Below, piece after piece: positions 50,792 through 60,472 of a DNA stretch of 64,000 bases. The number at the start of each line of letters is the position of its first letter. The stretch's first letter is position 1. This DNA comes from an uncultured Chitinophaga sp. (lineage in GTDB: Bacteria > Bacteroidota > Bacteroidia > Chitinophagales > Chitinophagaceae). The DNA is taken from contig NZ_CAMLHC010000033.1 of the NCBI RefSeq assembly GCF_946479755.1, forward strand, positions 19,750-83,749, given 5' to 3'. Position numbers and translations under genes: made by a program. Below the pieces are notes generated by a model. It did not search any database. It worked only from the letters and a program-made list of their open reading frames with translations, and was not told where the DNA came from.

Positions 50792-53173
50792 TTAAAATTT
50801 GAAGTTGTACGTGATACCCGGGATGATAGAGCCGATAATCGACAGGCGAACGGCTTCCCTTTTGTTAGGATCATCTTCATTCTGCTTGAAGTAGATACTG
50901 TAGGCATTTCTGCGGGCATACACGTTGTACAGTGAAAACACCCATTCACCCTTCCAGCGTTTCAGCTGTTTGCCTTTAAGGGTAAAGGACAGGTCCAGCC
51001 TGTGGAAAGCCGGCAGGCGGTAATTGTTCCTTTTTTCGGTGCTGTTGTAAGGAATGTCCCAGTCCTGGAACTGCAGCCTGTTGTCGGCATAGGTGCCGGG
51101 CGTACCGGAAGCATATACCCAGTTGGCAGACAGGGAACTCCGTTTAGTAAAGGTATGAGTGAGCACGAGGTTGATATTGTGCGTGCGGTCGTAACGGTTC
51201 AGGAACCATTCATTGAGGCTGATACCCGGTGTTTTCCTTTCGGAACGGGACAGTGTATAGCTGATCCAGCCGGTGGTTTTACCGATATCTTTTTTCGCAT
51301 ACAGCTCCAAACCGTAAGCGCGGGTCTGGGAAGGAAGCAGGTCAGCCTCTATCAGCTGGTTCAGCTGCAGGTTGGCATTGTCGATATAATCCAGCTGGTG
51401 ATCGGTGGTTTTGTAGAAAGCTTCTGCGGAGAACTCGTAGGAGTCGTTCGGAGAATTGTAAAAGTAACCGATGGTATACTGGTCAGACAGACTGGGTTCG
51501 ATGTTGTTGGTGCTAGGTGTCCAGATATCGAGTGGCGTAGGCGATGCGGTATTGGACAGCTGGTGCATGAACTGGGTTGTCCTGCTGTAAGCCACTTTCA
51601 CGGCGTTCTGGTCGTTGAAAGCGTAGCGGGCGCTGAGGCGTGGTTCAAAGTAATAATATCCCTTGATCAGTTCATTGGCGCCGTATTCTTTGCTACCTAC
51701 GAGCGTTCTGCGGATGCCAGGCGTGGTATCGTTGAAATAGTAGGCGGTGCCTTTACCCAGCAACTGGTAGGCTGACAGGCGGCCACCGTACTGGATACCG
51801 AATTTTTTGGTGGGTTTCCACTCGTGGTCGATATATACAGCGGATTCCAGCGCATGTTTGTCGGTCAGTTCTTTCACCCGCTCTTTCTCTCCTTCTGTGC
51901 CGATACCGGTACCGGGACGGAAAGTATAGTAGATGCCCTGTACGCCGAAATGGAGGATGTTGTTGGTGTTCAGGTAGTAGGTGAAAGATGGTTTCAGGCC
52001 GTAGTTGATGATGTTGGATGTCCATTTATAACCCTGCAGCTGTTCGTCCTGTTGTTTTTTGGAACCGTTGCTGAAGTTGAGGCTGTAGTCATATTTGGAG
52101 TAGTAGGTAGTAAGGTTCATGAACAGGCGGTTGGTGAACACGTGGTTCCAGCGCAGGGTGGCGGTGGCGTTACCCCAGTTCATGTCTACGTCTGTACCCA
52201 GTCCGAATTTGTCTCTCCCGAAGTAGCCGCTGAGGAAGAGGGTATTGTTTTTATCGAATTTGTAGTTGGCTTTGGCGGTCAGGTCGTAGAAATTCAGTTT
52301 GGTGTCCTTCATGTCACCTTTTACAAAGGGTTTCATGAGGATGTCGATATAAGATCTTCTGGCTGCCACGATGAAAGAGGATTTGTCTTTCACCAGCGGG
52401 CCTTCCACCGACAGGCGGCTGAAGATGTTGCCGATACCGCCGTTGACGTTAAAGTTCTGGTTGTTGCCGTCTTTCATACGGATATCCAGCACAGAAGAGG
52501 TGCGGCCGCCGTATTCGGCGGGGAAGCCGCCTTTGATGAGGTTCAGGCTTTTCACCGCGTCCGGGTTAAAGACGGAGAAGAAACCGAGCATGTGGCTGGA
52601 GTTGTACACCGGCGCTTCGTCGAGCAGGATGAGGTTTTCATCGCTGTTGCCGCCGCGTACGTTGAAACCGGAAGAGCCTTCGCCTACAGTTGTTACACCG
52701 GGGAGCGTCTGGATAGAACGCAGTACGTCCACTTCTCCCATGAAAGCGGGCATTTTTTTCATCTGGGCGATGTCCAGGCGGTTGATGCTGGTGTTGAGTG
52801 TATTGACTGCTCTTTCCTGCTTCTGGCCGTTAACGGTGACTTCATTCAGTTGGCTGCTGCTGCTTTCCAGGCGGATGTCCAGTGTTTTATTGCTATGGAG
52901 ACTGACAGTTGTTTTAACGGGCGCGTATCCCATGTATGAAAACTGTAGCTCGTGCTCCCCGGCGGGGAGTGTCAGGGAAAAGAAACCGTATTGGTTGGTA
53001 ACCGTACCAACAGTGGTACCGGGTTTACCGATGGAAATCCCCACCAAACTTTCCCCGTTCTGTTTGTCTTTTACATAACCGCTAACGGTATATCGTTGCT
53101 GTTGTGCGCGTGTTGGACCCATTGCCAGTGCCAGGACCAGCAAAGTCATCAACATGGTGACCAAAGTTTTCAT
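50792..53173 (-). CDS. TonB-dependent receptor with carboxypeptidase-like N-terminal domain
   Basis: The 793-aa outer-membrane protein has a signal peptide ending TRAQ (about residue 24) and a regulatory-like beta-sandwich (YTVSGYVKDKQNGESLVGISI, FSLTLPAGEHELQFSYMGY). The plug follows (GEVDVLRSIQTLPGVTTVGEGSSGFNVRGGNSDENLILLDEAPVYN in pieces), then a 22-strand-type barrel ending YNFKF with terminal Phe, the outer-membrane insertion signal. Such receptors import large or scarce ligands with TonB/ExbBD energy. The DUF4249 gene directly downstream is its likely partner. No degradative or metal-uptake genes are nearby to suggest a ligand. Confidence 0.93.
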   Translation of the reverse strand: MKTLVTMLMTLLVLALAMGPTRAQQQRYTVSGYVKDKQNGESLVGISIGKPGTTVGTVTNQYGFFSLTLPAGEHELQFSYMGYAPVKTTVSLHSNKTLDIRLESSSSQLNEVTVNGQKQERAVNTLNTSINRLDIAQMKKMPAFMGEVDVLRSIQTLPGVTTVGEGSSGFNVRGGNSDENLILLDEAPVYNSSHMLGFFSVFNPDAVKSLNLIKGGFPAEYGGRTSSVLDIRMKDGNNQNFNVNGGIGNIFSRLSVEGPLVKDKSSFIVAARRSYIDILMKPFVKGDMKDTKLNFYDLTAKANYKFDKNNTLFLSGYFGRDKFGLGTDVDMNWGNATATLRWNHVFTNRLFMNLTTYYSKYDYSLNFSNGSKKQQDEQLQGYKWTSNIINYGLKPSFTYYLNTNNILHFGVQGIYYTFRPGTGIGTEGEKERVKELTDKHALESAVYIDHEWKPTKKFGIQYGGRLSAYQLLGKGTAYYFNDTTPGIRRTLVGSKEYGANELIKGYYYFEPRLSARYAFNDQNAVKVAYSRTTQFMHQLSNTASPTPLDIWTPSTNNIEPSLSDQYTIGYFYNSPNDSYEFSAEAFYKTTDHQLDYIDNANLQLNQLIEADLLPSQTRAYGLELYAKKDIGKTTGWISYTLSRSERKTPGISLNEWFLNRYDRTHNINLVLTHTFTKRSSLSANWVYASGTPGTYADNRLQFQDWDIPYNSTEKRNNYRLPAFHRLDLSFTLKGKQLKRWKGEWVFSLYNVYARRNAYSIYFKQNEDDPNKREAVRLSIIGSIIPGITYNFKF

Positions 53174-53299
53174 AATAGGTAAATCTCGATTTTAAATGAC
53201 GTTCCTGTTTTTGTGACGTTGCTAATAAGACGTGGTGGGGAATCTGTACCCCTATCGGGATTCAGATTATTTTTTTGATTAATAATAGGGGGCGAAGAT

Positions 53300-53363
53300 A
53301 AAGCGGAAAAGTGAGAAAGAATATTGAGGCTGAAGCCAGGGGCCTGCTCCAATCTCAATATTC
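53300..53363 (-). terminator. Hairpin terminator after the small minus-strand gene
   Basis: GAATATTGAG (53319-53328) and CTCAATATTC (53354-53363) form a perfect 10-bp stem; on the minus strand it is followed by TTTCTCACTTTT. An inner GC-rich stem (GCCAGGGGCCTGC region) extends it. Confidence 0.7.
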
Positions 53364-53393
53364 GCCACAGGACTGGTTCTGAAGGGGGATAAA

Positions 53394-53606
53394 TCAATCA
53401 AGGATGTCACAATTGAACCCGAGCCGGTTCACAAACTCGATAATCGTTCTTTCCGCCAGTTGCTGGGGGCTGATCACTCTTAAAACCTTGTCGCAGTCTT
53501 CAATGTCCACGCTGCAGGCATTTACACTAAAGCTGGAAGAAATAGCGTCAACTACGTTGTCTTTATCCTTAACAGTGTTAATATTTGTACGGAATATTCC
53601 AATCAT
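53394..53606 (-). CDS. Small protein of ferredoxin-like pattern, unknown function
   Basis: A 70-aa product starting MIGIFRTNINTVKDKDNVVDAI, in outline. Its predicted pattern beta-alpha-beta-beta-alpha, with NACSVDIEDCDKVLRVIS as the middle strands, resembles small HMA-like domains, but the CxxC metal site is absent; Cys31, Cys38 and Cys66 are present. The conserved-looking VDIEDCDKVLRV core and a following terminator support a real gene. It is divergent from the AraC-family gene, 108 bp away. An earlier in-frame start at 53645 adds 13 AT-rich codons. Confidence 0.6.
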   Translation of the reverse strand: MIGIFRTNINTVKDKDNVVDAISSSFSVNACSVDIEDCDKVLRVISPQQLAERTIIEFVNRLGFNCDILD

Positions 53607-53714
53607 GACGTTTGGATTTGAATTTTGCGGAATATATTTGTGCAAATTTGCTACTGTTTATCCGTATAGCTGTTACATGAAAAGGATAAAAACTTATACG
53701 AAACGGATTATTTT

Positions 53715-54707
53715 ATGGCTGTAGTAATCAAAAATGAACTTAACGAAGTATTGCTGCAGGAAGGTTTTCCTTTTTCGCCGGAGGAGTTGCATTCTACCCG
53801 GAACATTATAGAGGACCGAAAGGAGCAGCGGCTTGACTTCGGCGCCTATAATATACAGGAGTGCCGGTTCGACGGCATTCACCTGATCATCTGCACGGCG
53901 GAAGTGTATGAAACCCTGACGGTGGCCTCAGACGATATCATGCCTCACGTTTCCATGCTGTTTATGGAACAGGGCGATGTCCGCGCCCGCATATACGGAC
54001 AAAAGACTCCCTACCGCTTTTCATCGCTCGAACATAATATTATGTTTTCTCCCTACCGGGAGGAAACAGCCGAACTAAAAAAGCAGGACGGCATCCAGGT
54101 GCTGGGCATGAGTTTTACACCAGAGCGTTTCCTGGAACTGGCCGACAGTAACGGGCAGACCCTGGGTAAAATGGCCGACCGCGTGGCGAATAACAAAAGC
54201 GTGGCGCTGGCGGAAAAAATGAACCCGCGCATTACACCCCGTATGAAAACGGTGCTGGCGGAAATACGGCAGTGCCAGTTCAAAGGCGGACTGAAAAAGC
54301 TGTTTCTGCAGTCGAAAGTGATGGAGCTGCTCGCGCTGCAGTGCGACCAGGTGGAGAATGACTTCGGCCGTGGGGCAGTAGTCCATAATATTAATGCCAG
54401 GGAACTGGAACAGCTGCAACATGCCCGCTACCTGCTGTTGCAGAACCTGCAGGAACCGCCAACGCTGGCGGAGCTTTCCCGGCTCAGCGGCCTCAATGAG
54501 TTCAAGCTGAAATCCGGTTTCAAGGCCGTTTTCGATAATACCGTTTTCGGTTATTTCAATGATCATCGTCTCAATATGGCGCGGGAACTGATATTGGCAG
54601 GCGGCAAAACTCTCGCGGAAATCGCCGATGACGCAGGCTATTCTTCCCCACAGCATTTCAGCGGTGCGTTTAAGAAGAAGTATGGCGTAGCCCCCTCAAA
54701 ACTATAA
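53715..54707 (+). CDS. AraC-family transcriptional regulator
   Basis: The 330-aa protein has an N-terminal effector-like region and a C-terminal double helix-turn-helix of AraC type. The first HTH is near LAELSRLSGLNEFKLKSGFKAVF and the second near LAEIADDAGYSSPQHFSGAFKKKYGVAPSK, the latter being the family signature. The N-terminal part (HLIICTAEVYETLTVASDDIMPHVSMLFMEQG, in outline) resembles PchR-type regulators that often control siderophore or receptor genes. The TonB receptor lies 0.5 kb away on the other strand, so regulation of it is possible but unproven. Confidence 0.9.
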   Translation: MAVVIKNELNEVLLQEGFPFSPEELHSTRNIIEDRKEQRLDFGAYNIQECRFDGIHLIICTAEVYETLTVASDDIMPHVSMLFMEQGDVRARIYGQKTPYRFSSLEHNIMFSPYREETAELKKQDGIQVLGMSFTPERFLELADSNGQTLGKMADRVANNKSVALAEKMNPRITPRMKTVLAEIRQCQFKGGLKKLFLQSKVMELLALQCDQVENDFGRGAVVHNINARELEQLQHARYLLLQNLQEPPTLAELSRLSGLNEFKLKSGFKAVFDNTVFGYFNDHRLNMARELILAGGKTLAEIADDAGYSSPQHFSGAFKKKYGVAPSKL

Positions 54708-54727
54708 TTGTAGATATACTATGATAT

Positions 54728-54766
54728 AAAAAGACAGCCCACCGAAAATCGGTGGGCTGTCTTTTT
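54728..54766 (+). terminator. Intrinsic terminator between AraC and the reductase gene
   Basis: AAAAGACAGCCCACCG and CGGTGGGCTGTCTTTT form a perfect 16-bp stem with T and A runs on both sides, so it can stop both convergent genes. Confidence 0.92.
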
Positions 54767-54790
54767 AGTAAAAATCATGGCCATTATAGT

Positions 54791-55420
54791 TTAGTAGGCG
54801 ACGGTAAACCGTTGCTGGATGTGCGCCGGTTTTTCCAGTTCGTCAATGAGGGCGATGGCGTAGTCGGCGGTGGAGATTTTGCTTTCGTTGTTAGCGTCGA
54901 GGAGGAGCTGGTCGCCACCGAGACGGAATTTGCCGGTACGTTCGCCGGGGGCGATCATGGCGGCGGGACTTAATACGGTCCACTGGAGGTCCTTATCCTG
55001 TTTGATGATCTTATACGCTTCGCGGGTAGCGCTGGCGCCTTCTTTCCAGGCTGCCGGGAATTCGGGGGTATCCAGCAGTTCCAGGCCGGGGGCTACTTCC
55101 AGGCTGCCGGCACCGCTCACGGCAATCAGTCGTTTGATGCCAGCCTGTTTCAGGCCACCGATGATGGCGCGAATCGCTTTTACATAGGTAGCAGTATCAT
55201 GGGCGCTGTAGGCGCTGATGACAGCCTCGTTGCCGGCAACGAGGGAAGCTACTTCCGCTTCGCTGGTCACATCGCCTTTCTTAACGGTCAAATGATCGTT
55301 TTTAACCTGTATTTTTTCCGGATGGCGGACAATGGCGGTTACTTCATGACCTCTTTGTAATGCTTCGTTTAAAAGGGCGCTGCCAATGAATCCTGATGCG
55401 CCGATGATAGCTACTTTCAT
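54791..55420 (-). CDS. NAD(P)-binding oxidoreductase of the atypical SDR / NmrA-like type
   Basis: The 209-aa protein begins KVAIIGASGFIGSALLNEALQRGHEVTAIVR, in outline, with the dinucleotide-binding GASGFIG at residues 7-13. LTVKKGDVTSEAEV and LIAVSGAGSLE follow, then WTVLSPAAMIAPGERTGKFR, as in the YwnB/NmrA-like single-domain reductases. The catalytic Tyr-x3-Lys of classical SDRs is not in the usual place. Substrate unknown. It has a strong promoter overlapped by a perfect inverted repeat, so expression is probably repressed until a signal arrives. Confidence 0.87.
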   Translation of the reverse strand: MKVAIIGASGFIGSALLNEALQRGHEVTAIVRHPEKIQVKNDHLTVKKGDVTSEAEVASLVAGNEAVISAYSAHDTATYVKAIRAIIGGLKQAGIKRLIAVSGAGSLEVAPGLELLDTPEFPAAWKEGASATREAYKIIKQDKDLQWTVLSPAAMIAPGERTGKFRLGGDQLLLDANNESKISTADYAIALIDELEKPAHIQQRFTVAY

Positions 55421-55505
55421 GTTGAATGTTTTTTGTAGTGATATAATTACAGCCGGTATTGACTGATTGTTTAACTGTTTTGTTTTTTATTACAGTTTGA
55501 TAAAG

Positions 55506-55551
55506 CAAATGTACAGCACTTTTTTACTGTAACAAAAATAATTACAGTAAA
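55506..55551 (-). promoter_or_regulatory. Promoter-operator of the NAD(P)-binding reductase gene
   Basis: On the minus strand, TTTG (55536-55533), 19 bp, TACATTTG (55513-55506) is a perfect promoter. Perfect 10-bp arms TTTACTGTAA (55523-55532) and TTACAGTAAA (55542-55551) flank the -33 element with a 9-bp spacer. Further TTACAGT-like half-sites lie downstream (55492 and 55446 regions). The geometry is that of a repressor operator. Confidence 0.8.
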
Positions 55552-55697
55552 TTTTAAAAAAATAGCGGACAATTTGACCAGGGAGATGATAAAAAGCTGT
55601 TAACCAGTTGATTATGTGAAAACAGCGATCTCTTTCGTCATGATTGTCCGCCAGGAGACGAATGGACGTCCGTAGAGGCGTCCATTCGCCGGATGAT

Positions 55698-57893
55698 TTA
55701 TTTCAGTACGTATACCTGCTGGGTTTTAGGAGCAGGCGGCGTCACGATTTTTTCTTTGACTACCGGTGGTACTTCTTCCCTGGTATGGAATTTTTCAGAC
55801 AGGGTAGGTGCAATCACCAGTGATACGATAGACATCAGTTTGATGAGGATGTTCATAGAAGGGCCGGAGGTGTCTTTGAACGGATCACCTACGGTGTCAC
55901 CGGTTACAGAGGCTTTATGCGGTTCTGATTTTTTGTAGAAGGTTTCGCCGTTGATTTCCACGCCTTTCTCGAAAGACTTTTTGGCGTTGTCCCAGGCGCC
56001 GCCGGCGTTGTTCTGGAAGATACCCATCAGTACGCCGCTGACGGTCGCACCGGCGAGGAAACCGCCCAGTACTTCCGGACCGGCGATGAAGCCGATAAGC
56101 AGCGGAGAGATCAGAGCGATAGCGCCCGGCAGGATCATTTCGCGGATAGAAGCTTGTGTGGAAATGGCCACGCATTTATCGTATTCCGGTTTACCGGTGC
56201 CTTCCATGATACCGGGTATTTCGCGGAACTGGCGTCGTACTTCTTCCACCATGGCCATGGCAGCGCGGCCTACGGCGGCAATTGCCAGTGAGGAGAAGAT
56301 GAACGGGATCATGCCGCCTACAAAGAGACCTGCCAGCACATCGGCTTTATAGATATCGATGCCCTGGATGCCTGCCACCCCTACAAACGCTGCAAACAGC
56401 GCCAGGGCGGTGAGGGCAGCGGAAGCGATGGCAAATCCTTTACCGGTAGCGGCAGTGGTATTACCTACCGCATCGAGGATATCGGTTTTTTCACGCACAT
56501 CTTTCGGCAGTTCGCTCATTTCTGCGATACCGCCGGCGTTGTCAGCGATAGGACCGAAGGCGTCGATCGCCAGCTGCATCGCGGTGGTGGCCATCATACC
56601 GGCGGCGGCGATCGCTACGCCGTACAGGCCGGCGAAAGCGTAAGAGCCGTAGATACCCAGCGCCAGCACCAGGATGGGCAGCGCAGTGGATTCCATGCCT
56701 ACAGACAGGCCGCCGATGATATTAGTGGCAGCGCCTGTGGCGGACTGGCGGATGATGGAACGTACCGGGCGTTTGCCCATGGCCGTATAATATTCAGTGA
56801 TGATGCTCATCAGGGTGCCTACTACCAGGCCTACCACGATAGAGCCGAATACCTGTGTTTTGGTGAACTCATGGCCACGTAATACCATCGGTCCTTCCGG
56901 CAGTATCCAGCTTACGAGGAACCAGGAAGCGATGGCGGTGAGGATGATAGAGCCCCAGTTGCCCATATTCAGCGCTTTCTGTACCACGCCGGTGTTAAGG
57001 CCTGCGCTGTCGCTGATGCGTACGAAGAAAGTACCGATGATGGAAAAGATGATACCGGTACCGGCGATCATCATCGGCAGCAGGATGGGGGCAAGGCCGC
57101 CAAACATGTCCTGGGACGTTGTTTCAGAGCCCAGTACCATGGTGGCCAGTACGGTGGCCACATAGGAACCGAAAAGGTCGGCGCCCATGCCGGCTACGTC
57201 ACCTACGTTGTCGCCCACGTTATCTGCGATGGTGGCAGGGTTACGCGGGTCATCCTCGGGGATGCCGGCTTCCACTTTACCTACCAGGTCAGCGCCTACG
57301 TCGGCCGCTTTGGTATAGATACCGCCGCCTACACGGGCGAAGAGGGCGATGCTCTCTGCACCCAGCGAGAAGCCGGTCAGTACTTCGATGGTCCGGATCA
57401 TTTCGGCGGTGTTGGCCGCCGCTCCGAAGTAGGATTTGAGAATGATGAAGAGGGAACCGAGTCCCAGTACAGCCAGACCGGCAACGCCCATACCCATGAC
57501 AGAGCCGCCTGTAAAGGAAACGCCCAGCGCTTTGGCAAGACTGGTGCGGGCCGCCTGTGCTGTACGCACGTTGGCTTTGGTCGCTATTTTCATTCCGATG
57601 AACCCGGCTGTGGCGGAGAAAGCCGCACCTATGATAAAGGCAAGGCCTATCGACCAGTGGGAGGTATGATGGGAAGCACCCATGTAACCCAATAACAGCG
57701 CAGCTATGATGACAAAGTATATCAGTACTTTATACTCCGCTTTCAAAAATGCCATAGCGCCTTCCGCAATGTGCTGCGCTATTTCTTTCATCTTTTCATT
57801 ACCCGCATCCTGGCGGGAAACCCAGGAGCTGCGGACTGCAGTAAATAACAAGGCCAGTAATCCAAAACAGGGAACGAGGAAAACGATACTCAT
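55698..57893 (-). CDS. hppA: Membrane-bound ion-translocating pyrophosphatase
   Basis: HppA couples pyrophosphate hydrolysis to H+ and/or Na+ export across the inner membrane. The 731-aa protein has about 16 spans and all substrate motifs: [32 protein letters not shown] in pieces, [17 protein letters not shown], the second acidic motif in [12 protein letters not shown], and [17 protein letters not shown] near the end. The [10 protein letters not shown] segment has Ala where K+-independent enzymes carry Lys, so the K+-dependent class is indicated. H+ versus Na+ specificity is not decided. A 10-bp hairpin (55659-55688) lies just past the stop. Confidence 0.95.
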   Translation of the reverse strand: MSIVFLVPCFGLLALLFTAVRSSWVSRQDAGNEKMKEIAQHIAEGAMAFLKAEYKVLIYFVIIAALLLGYMGASHHTSHWSIGLAFIIGAAFSATAGFIGMKIATKANVRTAQAARTSLAKALGVSFTGGSVMGMGVAGLAVLGLGSLFIILKSYFGAAANTAEMIRTIEVLTGFSLGAESIALFARVGGGIYTKAADVGADLVGKVEAGIPEDDPRNPATIADNVGDNVGDVAGMGADLFGSYVATVLATMVLGSETTSQDMFGGLAPILLPMMIAGTGIIFSIIGTFFVRISDSAGLNTGVVQKALNMGNWGSIILTAIASWFLVSWILPEGPMVLRGHEFTKTQVFGSIVVGLVVGTLMSIITEYYTAMGKRPVRSIIRQSATGAATNIIGGLSVGMESTALPILVLALGIYGSYAFAGLYGVAIAAAGMMATTAMQLAIDAFGPIADNAGGIAEMSELPKDVREKTDILDAVGNTTAATGKGFAIASAALTALALFAAFVGVAGIQGIDIYKADVLAGLFVGGMIPFIFSSLAIAAVGRAAMAMVEEVRRQFREIPGIMEGTGKPEYDKCVAISTQASIREMILPGAIALISPLLIGFIAGPEVLGGFLAGATVSGVLMGIFQNNAGGAWDNAKKSFEKGVEINGETFYKKSEPHKASVTGDTVGDPFKDTSGPSMNILIKLMSIVSLVIAPTLSEKFHTREEVPPVVKEKIVTPPAPKTQQVYVLK

Positions 57894-58206
57894 AGAAGCG
57901 TATTTAAATTGCTCGGTTGAAAAAATAGCGTATTGATTGAATAAATGTTATCCAATAAATATAGATAATAAAATTTTGAATTACGAATTCGGGGTAAGGA
58001 ATTACCGCAGCCAGGGAAGAAATAACGAGGAAGCCCCTGTAGTAGCCGGTTTTGCGTCAGGGAAACCGGTCAAAACCGGCGCTGGTATGTGCATTCGGTT
58101 GCACCTGGGGGATGGGAGCGTTGGGCCCGGGATCGTGAGGGTGTTTGCCAAAGGGACGCTGCATATGTTGGGAAAGCGCGTTGGTTTCCGGGGCGTAGAC
58201 TACTGA
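57894..58206. other. Intergenic stretch upstream of hppA
   Basis: The hppA-proximal 80 bp are AT-rich, with TATATTTA (minus strand, 57964-57957) as a possible -7 element. Then comes GAATTACGAATTCGGGG, a single arm of the heptamer type. Next is a perfect 10-bp hairpin GCCGGTTTTG (58045-58054) / CAAAACCGGC (58071-58080), which may end the upstream nnr transcript. The open frame across it lacks coding character. Confidence 0.5.
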
Positions 58207-59724
58207 TTAATAAAAACACTCCCGGAACGCCGCTCCCAAAAAGGAGACAATATCCCCGGCGGTCATGGCTTCCTGCGATAGCTGCACCGCTGCCAGGTCC
58301 CCGGCGTATCCATGCAGCCAGGCGCCCAGCAATACTGCCGCTTTGGGTGCATAGTCCTGCGCCAGCAGGCCGGTCAGTATACCGGTGAGCACATCGCCGC
58401 TGCCGCCGGTGGCCATGCCGGGATTGCCCGTGGCGTTGAAATACACGGCGCCGTCCGGACAGGCAATAGCGGTATAGCGTCCTTTCAGCAGGATGTAGAG
58501 CTGCAGCCGTACCGCCTGTTTGGACAACAGTTCCAGCCGCTCAAAATCATCGGCAGCAGGACCGAAGAGCCGTTCAAATTCTTTGGGATGAGGCGTGAGA
58601 ATAGAATTTGCAGGTACCTGGTATAACAGTGACGGATATACGGAAAGAATGTTCAGTGCGTCTGCATCGATAACCATCGGGCGTTTGTAGGTGCTCAGCA
58701 GCTTTTCGAAAGACCGGGCGGTAGCCGCCGCAGTGCCCAGTCCCGGCCCGATGCCGATGGTTTTGTAACGGGCATCGGCCTGCTCATGAAAATGCGTGCT
58801 ATGGTCCTGTACCTCGTCGGTGACAGTCATCGCGGCGGGCTCGCTGATCTGCATAATATCATACCCGCAACGGGGGACATGGCACGTCAGCAGGCCGGCG
58901 CCGGCCCGCAGGCAGGCTTTGGCGCTCAGCACGGCAGCACCCATCTTACCATGACTGCCGGCAATCAGCAGGGCATGGCCAAAGGTGCCCTTGTGCGCAA
59001 AAGGCGGTCTCGGCGTGTAAATAGTATGCATCATCTCCCTGTCGGCCAGATGGTAGCGTGCAGGCGTATGCGTTATATATTCCGGCGACAGCCCTATGGG
59101 AAGTATCTGTACATCGCCTACCAGCGCGGCGTTTTCCGGCAGGAGAAAAGCCAGTTTATAAAACTCGAAACTCAGGGTGTAACGGGCCTGTATAACGGGC
59201 GTATTGCGGCAACTGGCGTCTGCCATCAGCCCGGAGGGCATATCAATGGCAACAATCGTATGGCGGCCATGCTGGTCATTGATCTTATGAATGATGCCGG
59301 CCAGCCAGCCTTCAATAGGCTTGTTCAGCCCGGTACCAAAAATAGCGTCTACAATCACTGCGGAAGGGGGCAACTCAGGAAAACCGGTGACATCGGCTAT
59401 TTCGCGGATACGGCCGGCATACTGCTGTTGCAACCGGCGGTAGTAATATATGTAGTCTTCGCTGGCCCTGTTGCCGTATTCCAGCAGGCAGGCGGTTACC
59501 TGGTAACCTTCTTCCAGCAGCCGGTGTGCGATCACCAGCCCGTCGCCGCCGTTATTGCCTTTGCCACAGAAAATAAAAAAAGGATGCGAAGGGGCGAAGC
59601 GGTCCAAAAGCCAGTCAGCGCACTTGCCTGCAGCCCGCGCCATCAGGTCGGTACTGCTCACGGGCTCCTGTGCGATCGTAAAGGCGTCCGCCTCCCGGAC
59701 CTGTGCAGCGGTGAAGATTTTCAT
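58207..59724 (-). CDS. nnr: Bifunctional NAD(P)H-hydrate epimerase / ADP-dependent NAD(P)H-hydrate dehydratase
   Basis: This two-domain protein (505 aa) repairs hydrated NAD(P)H. The N-terminal epimerase domain (1-215) has CGKGNNGGDGLVIAHRL and VDAIFGTGLNKP. The C-terminal ribokinase-fold dehydratase (about 225-505) has KGTFGHALLIAGSHGKMGAAVLSAKACLRAGAGLLT in pieces, GIGPGLG, VIDADALNIL, LTPHPKEFERLFG and NATGNPGMATGGSGDVLTGI, the ADP/ATP site. A TATTTTTG -7 element (59760-59753) lies 28 bp upstream of the ATG. Confidence 0.95.
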   Translation of the reverse strand: MKIFTAAQVREADAFTIAQEPVSSTDLMARAAGKCADWLLDRFAPSHPFFIFCGKGNNGGDGLVIAHRLLEEGYQVTACLLEYGNRASEDYIYYYRRLQQQYAGRIREIADVTGFPELPPSAVIVDAIFGTGLNKPIEGWLAGIIHKINDQHGRHTIVAIDMPSGLMADASCRNTPVIQARYTLSFEFYKLAFLLPENAALVGDVQILPIGLSPEYITHTPARYHLADREMMHTIYTPRPPFAHKGTFGHALLIAGSHGKMGAAVLSAKACLRAGAGLLTCHVPRCGYDIMQISEPAAMTVTDEVQDHSTHFHEQADARYKTIGIGPGLGTAAATARSFEKLLSTYKRPMVIDADALNILSVYPSLLYQVPANSILTPHPKEFERLFGPAADDFERLELLSKQAVRLQLYILLKGRYTAIACPDGAVYFNATGNPGMATGGSGDVLTGILTGLLAQDYAPKAAVLLGAWLHGYAGDLAAVQLSQEAMTAGDIVSFLGAAFRECFY

Positions 59725-59769
59725 ATCCTGCTGTTGAACAATAAAAGTAGCGCAAAAATAAGGAACATA

Positions 59770-59804
59770 AAAAAACGGATCATGCTTGCCTCATGATCCG
59801 TTTA
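59770..59804 (-). terminator. Intrinsic terminator after the small outer-membrane protein gene
   Basis: On the minus strand AAACGGATCATG and CATGATCCGTTT form a 12-bp stem followed by seven T residues, 25 bp past the stop. Confidence 0.9.
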
Positions 59805-59828
59805 CGGGTTATTAGCGTTTCCGCTATG

Positions 59829-60353
59829 TTAGAAGGTGAATCTTGCAGATACGCCTCCAATTTCTTCTCCGATGTAGTTGGTAGGGCCAACGAACTGAAC
59901 GTAAGGTTTCAGGTCGGCGCTCAGGTTCAACGGGATATTCTTGAAAGTCCATTCAACACCAATGATACCGTCCAGGCCCGGGGATACGTAAGTACCTTTG
60001 CCTTTGTCGATGTAACGGTCCCAGTCATAATCACGACGGTCATAGAAACCTACGTGCACACCACCACCGGCGTACATGTTCAGCTCCGGTCTGCCGATGT
60101 TCCAGTGATATTCATACAGACCCGTGAAAGTAACGTTGGTTTTGTGCTGGTGGTTGGTGGTTACCAGTCCTTCAATGGCGTGAGGACCCTGGATGAAATG
60201 TTTGATGGTGAACCCTACAACCCATGGATTCAGGCGGATACCCAGGGCAGTGTTGTAGTTTTCAACGCTTTTGCCGTAGCTTTTCTTTTTCTGCGCGTTA
60301 GCCTGTACTGCCAGCAGGGCAAACAAGCTGAAAAATAACACGACTTTTTTCAT
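59829..60353 (-). CDS. Small outer-membrane beta-barrel protein
   Basis: The 174-aa product has a signal peptide ending ANAQ (about residue 20), a short KKKSYGK linker and about eight amphipathic strands. These have Gly/aromatic patterning (LGIRLNPWVVGFTIKHF, VTFTGLYEYHWNIG, LNMYAGGGVHVGFY, LDGIIGVEWTFKNI, LSADLKPYVQFVG) and the protein ends ARFTF with C-terminal Phe. This fits an 8-stranded barrel of the OmpA/OmpX size class. Function unknown; it stands alone between nnr and nhaA. Confidence 0.82.
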   Translation of the reverse strand: MKKVVLFFSLFALLAVQANAQKKKSYGKSVENYNTALGIRLNPWVVGFTIKHFIQGPHAIEGLVTTNHQHKTNVTFTGLYEYHWNIGRPELNMYAGGGVHVGFYDRRDYDWDRYIDKGKGTYVSPGLDGIIGVEWTFKNIPLNLSADLKPYVQFVGPTNYIGEEIGGVSARFTF

Positions 60354-60472
60354 AGATGTTGCTATTTATTGATACAAAAATGTATGCGACTATTAACGTT
60401 GGCTATTCGCTCTAAAGTATATAACTGGCCGAATAAAAATCGGGATAGCCTTACAATAACAGTGCCAATCCA

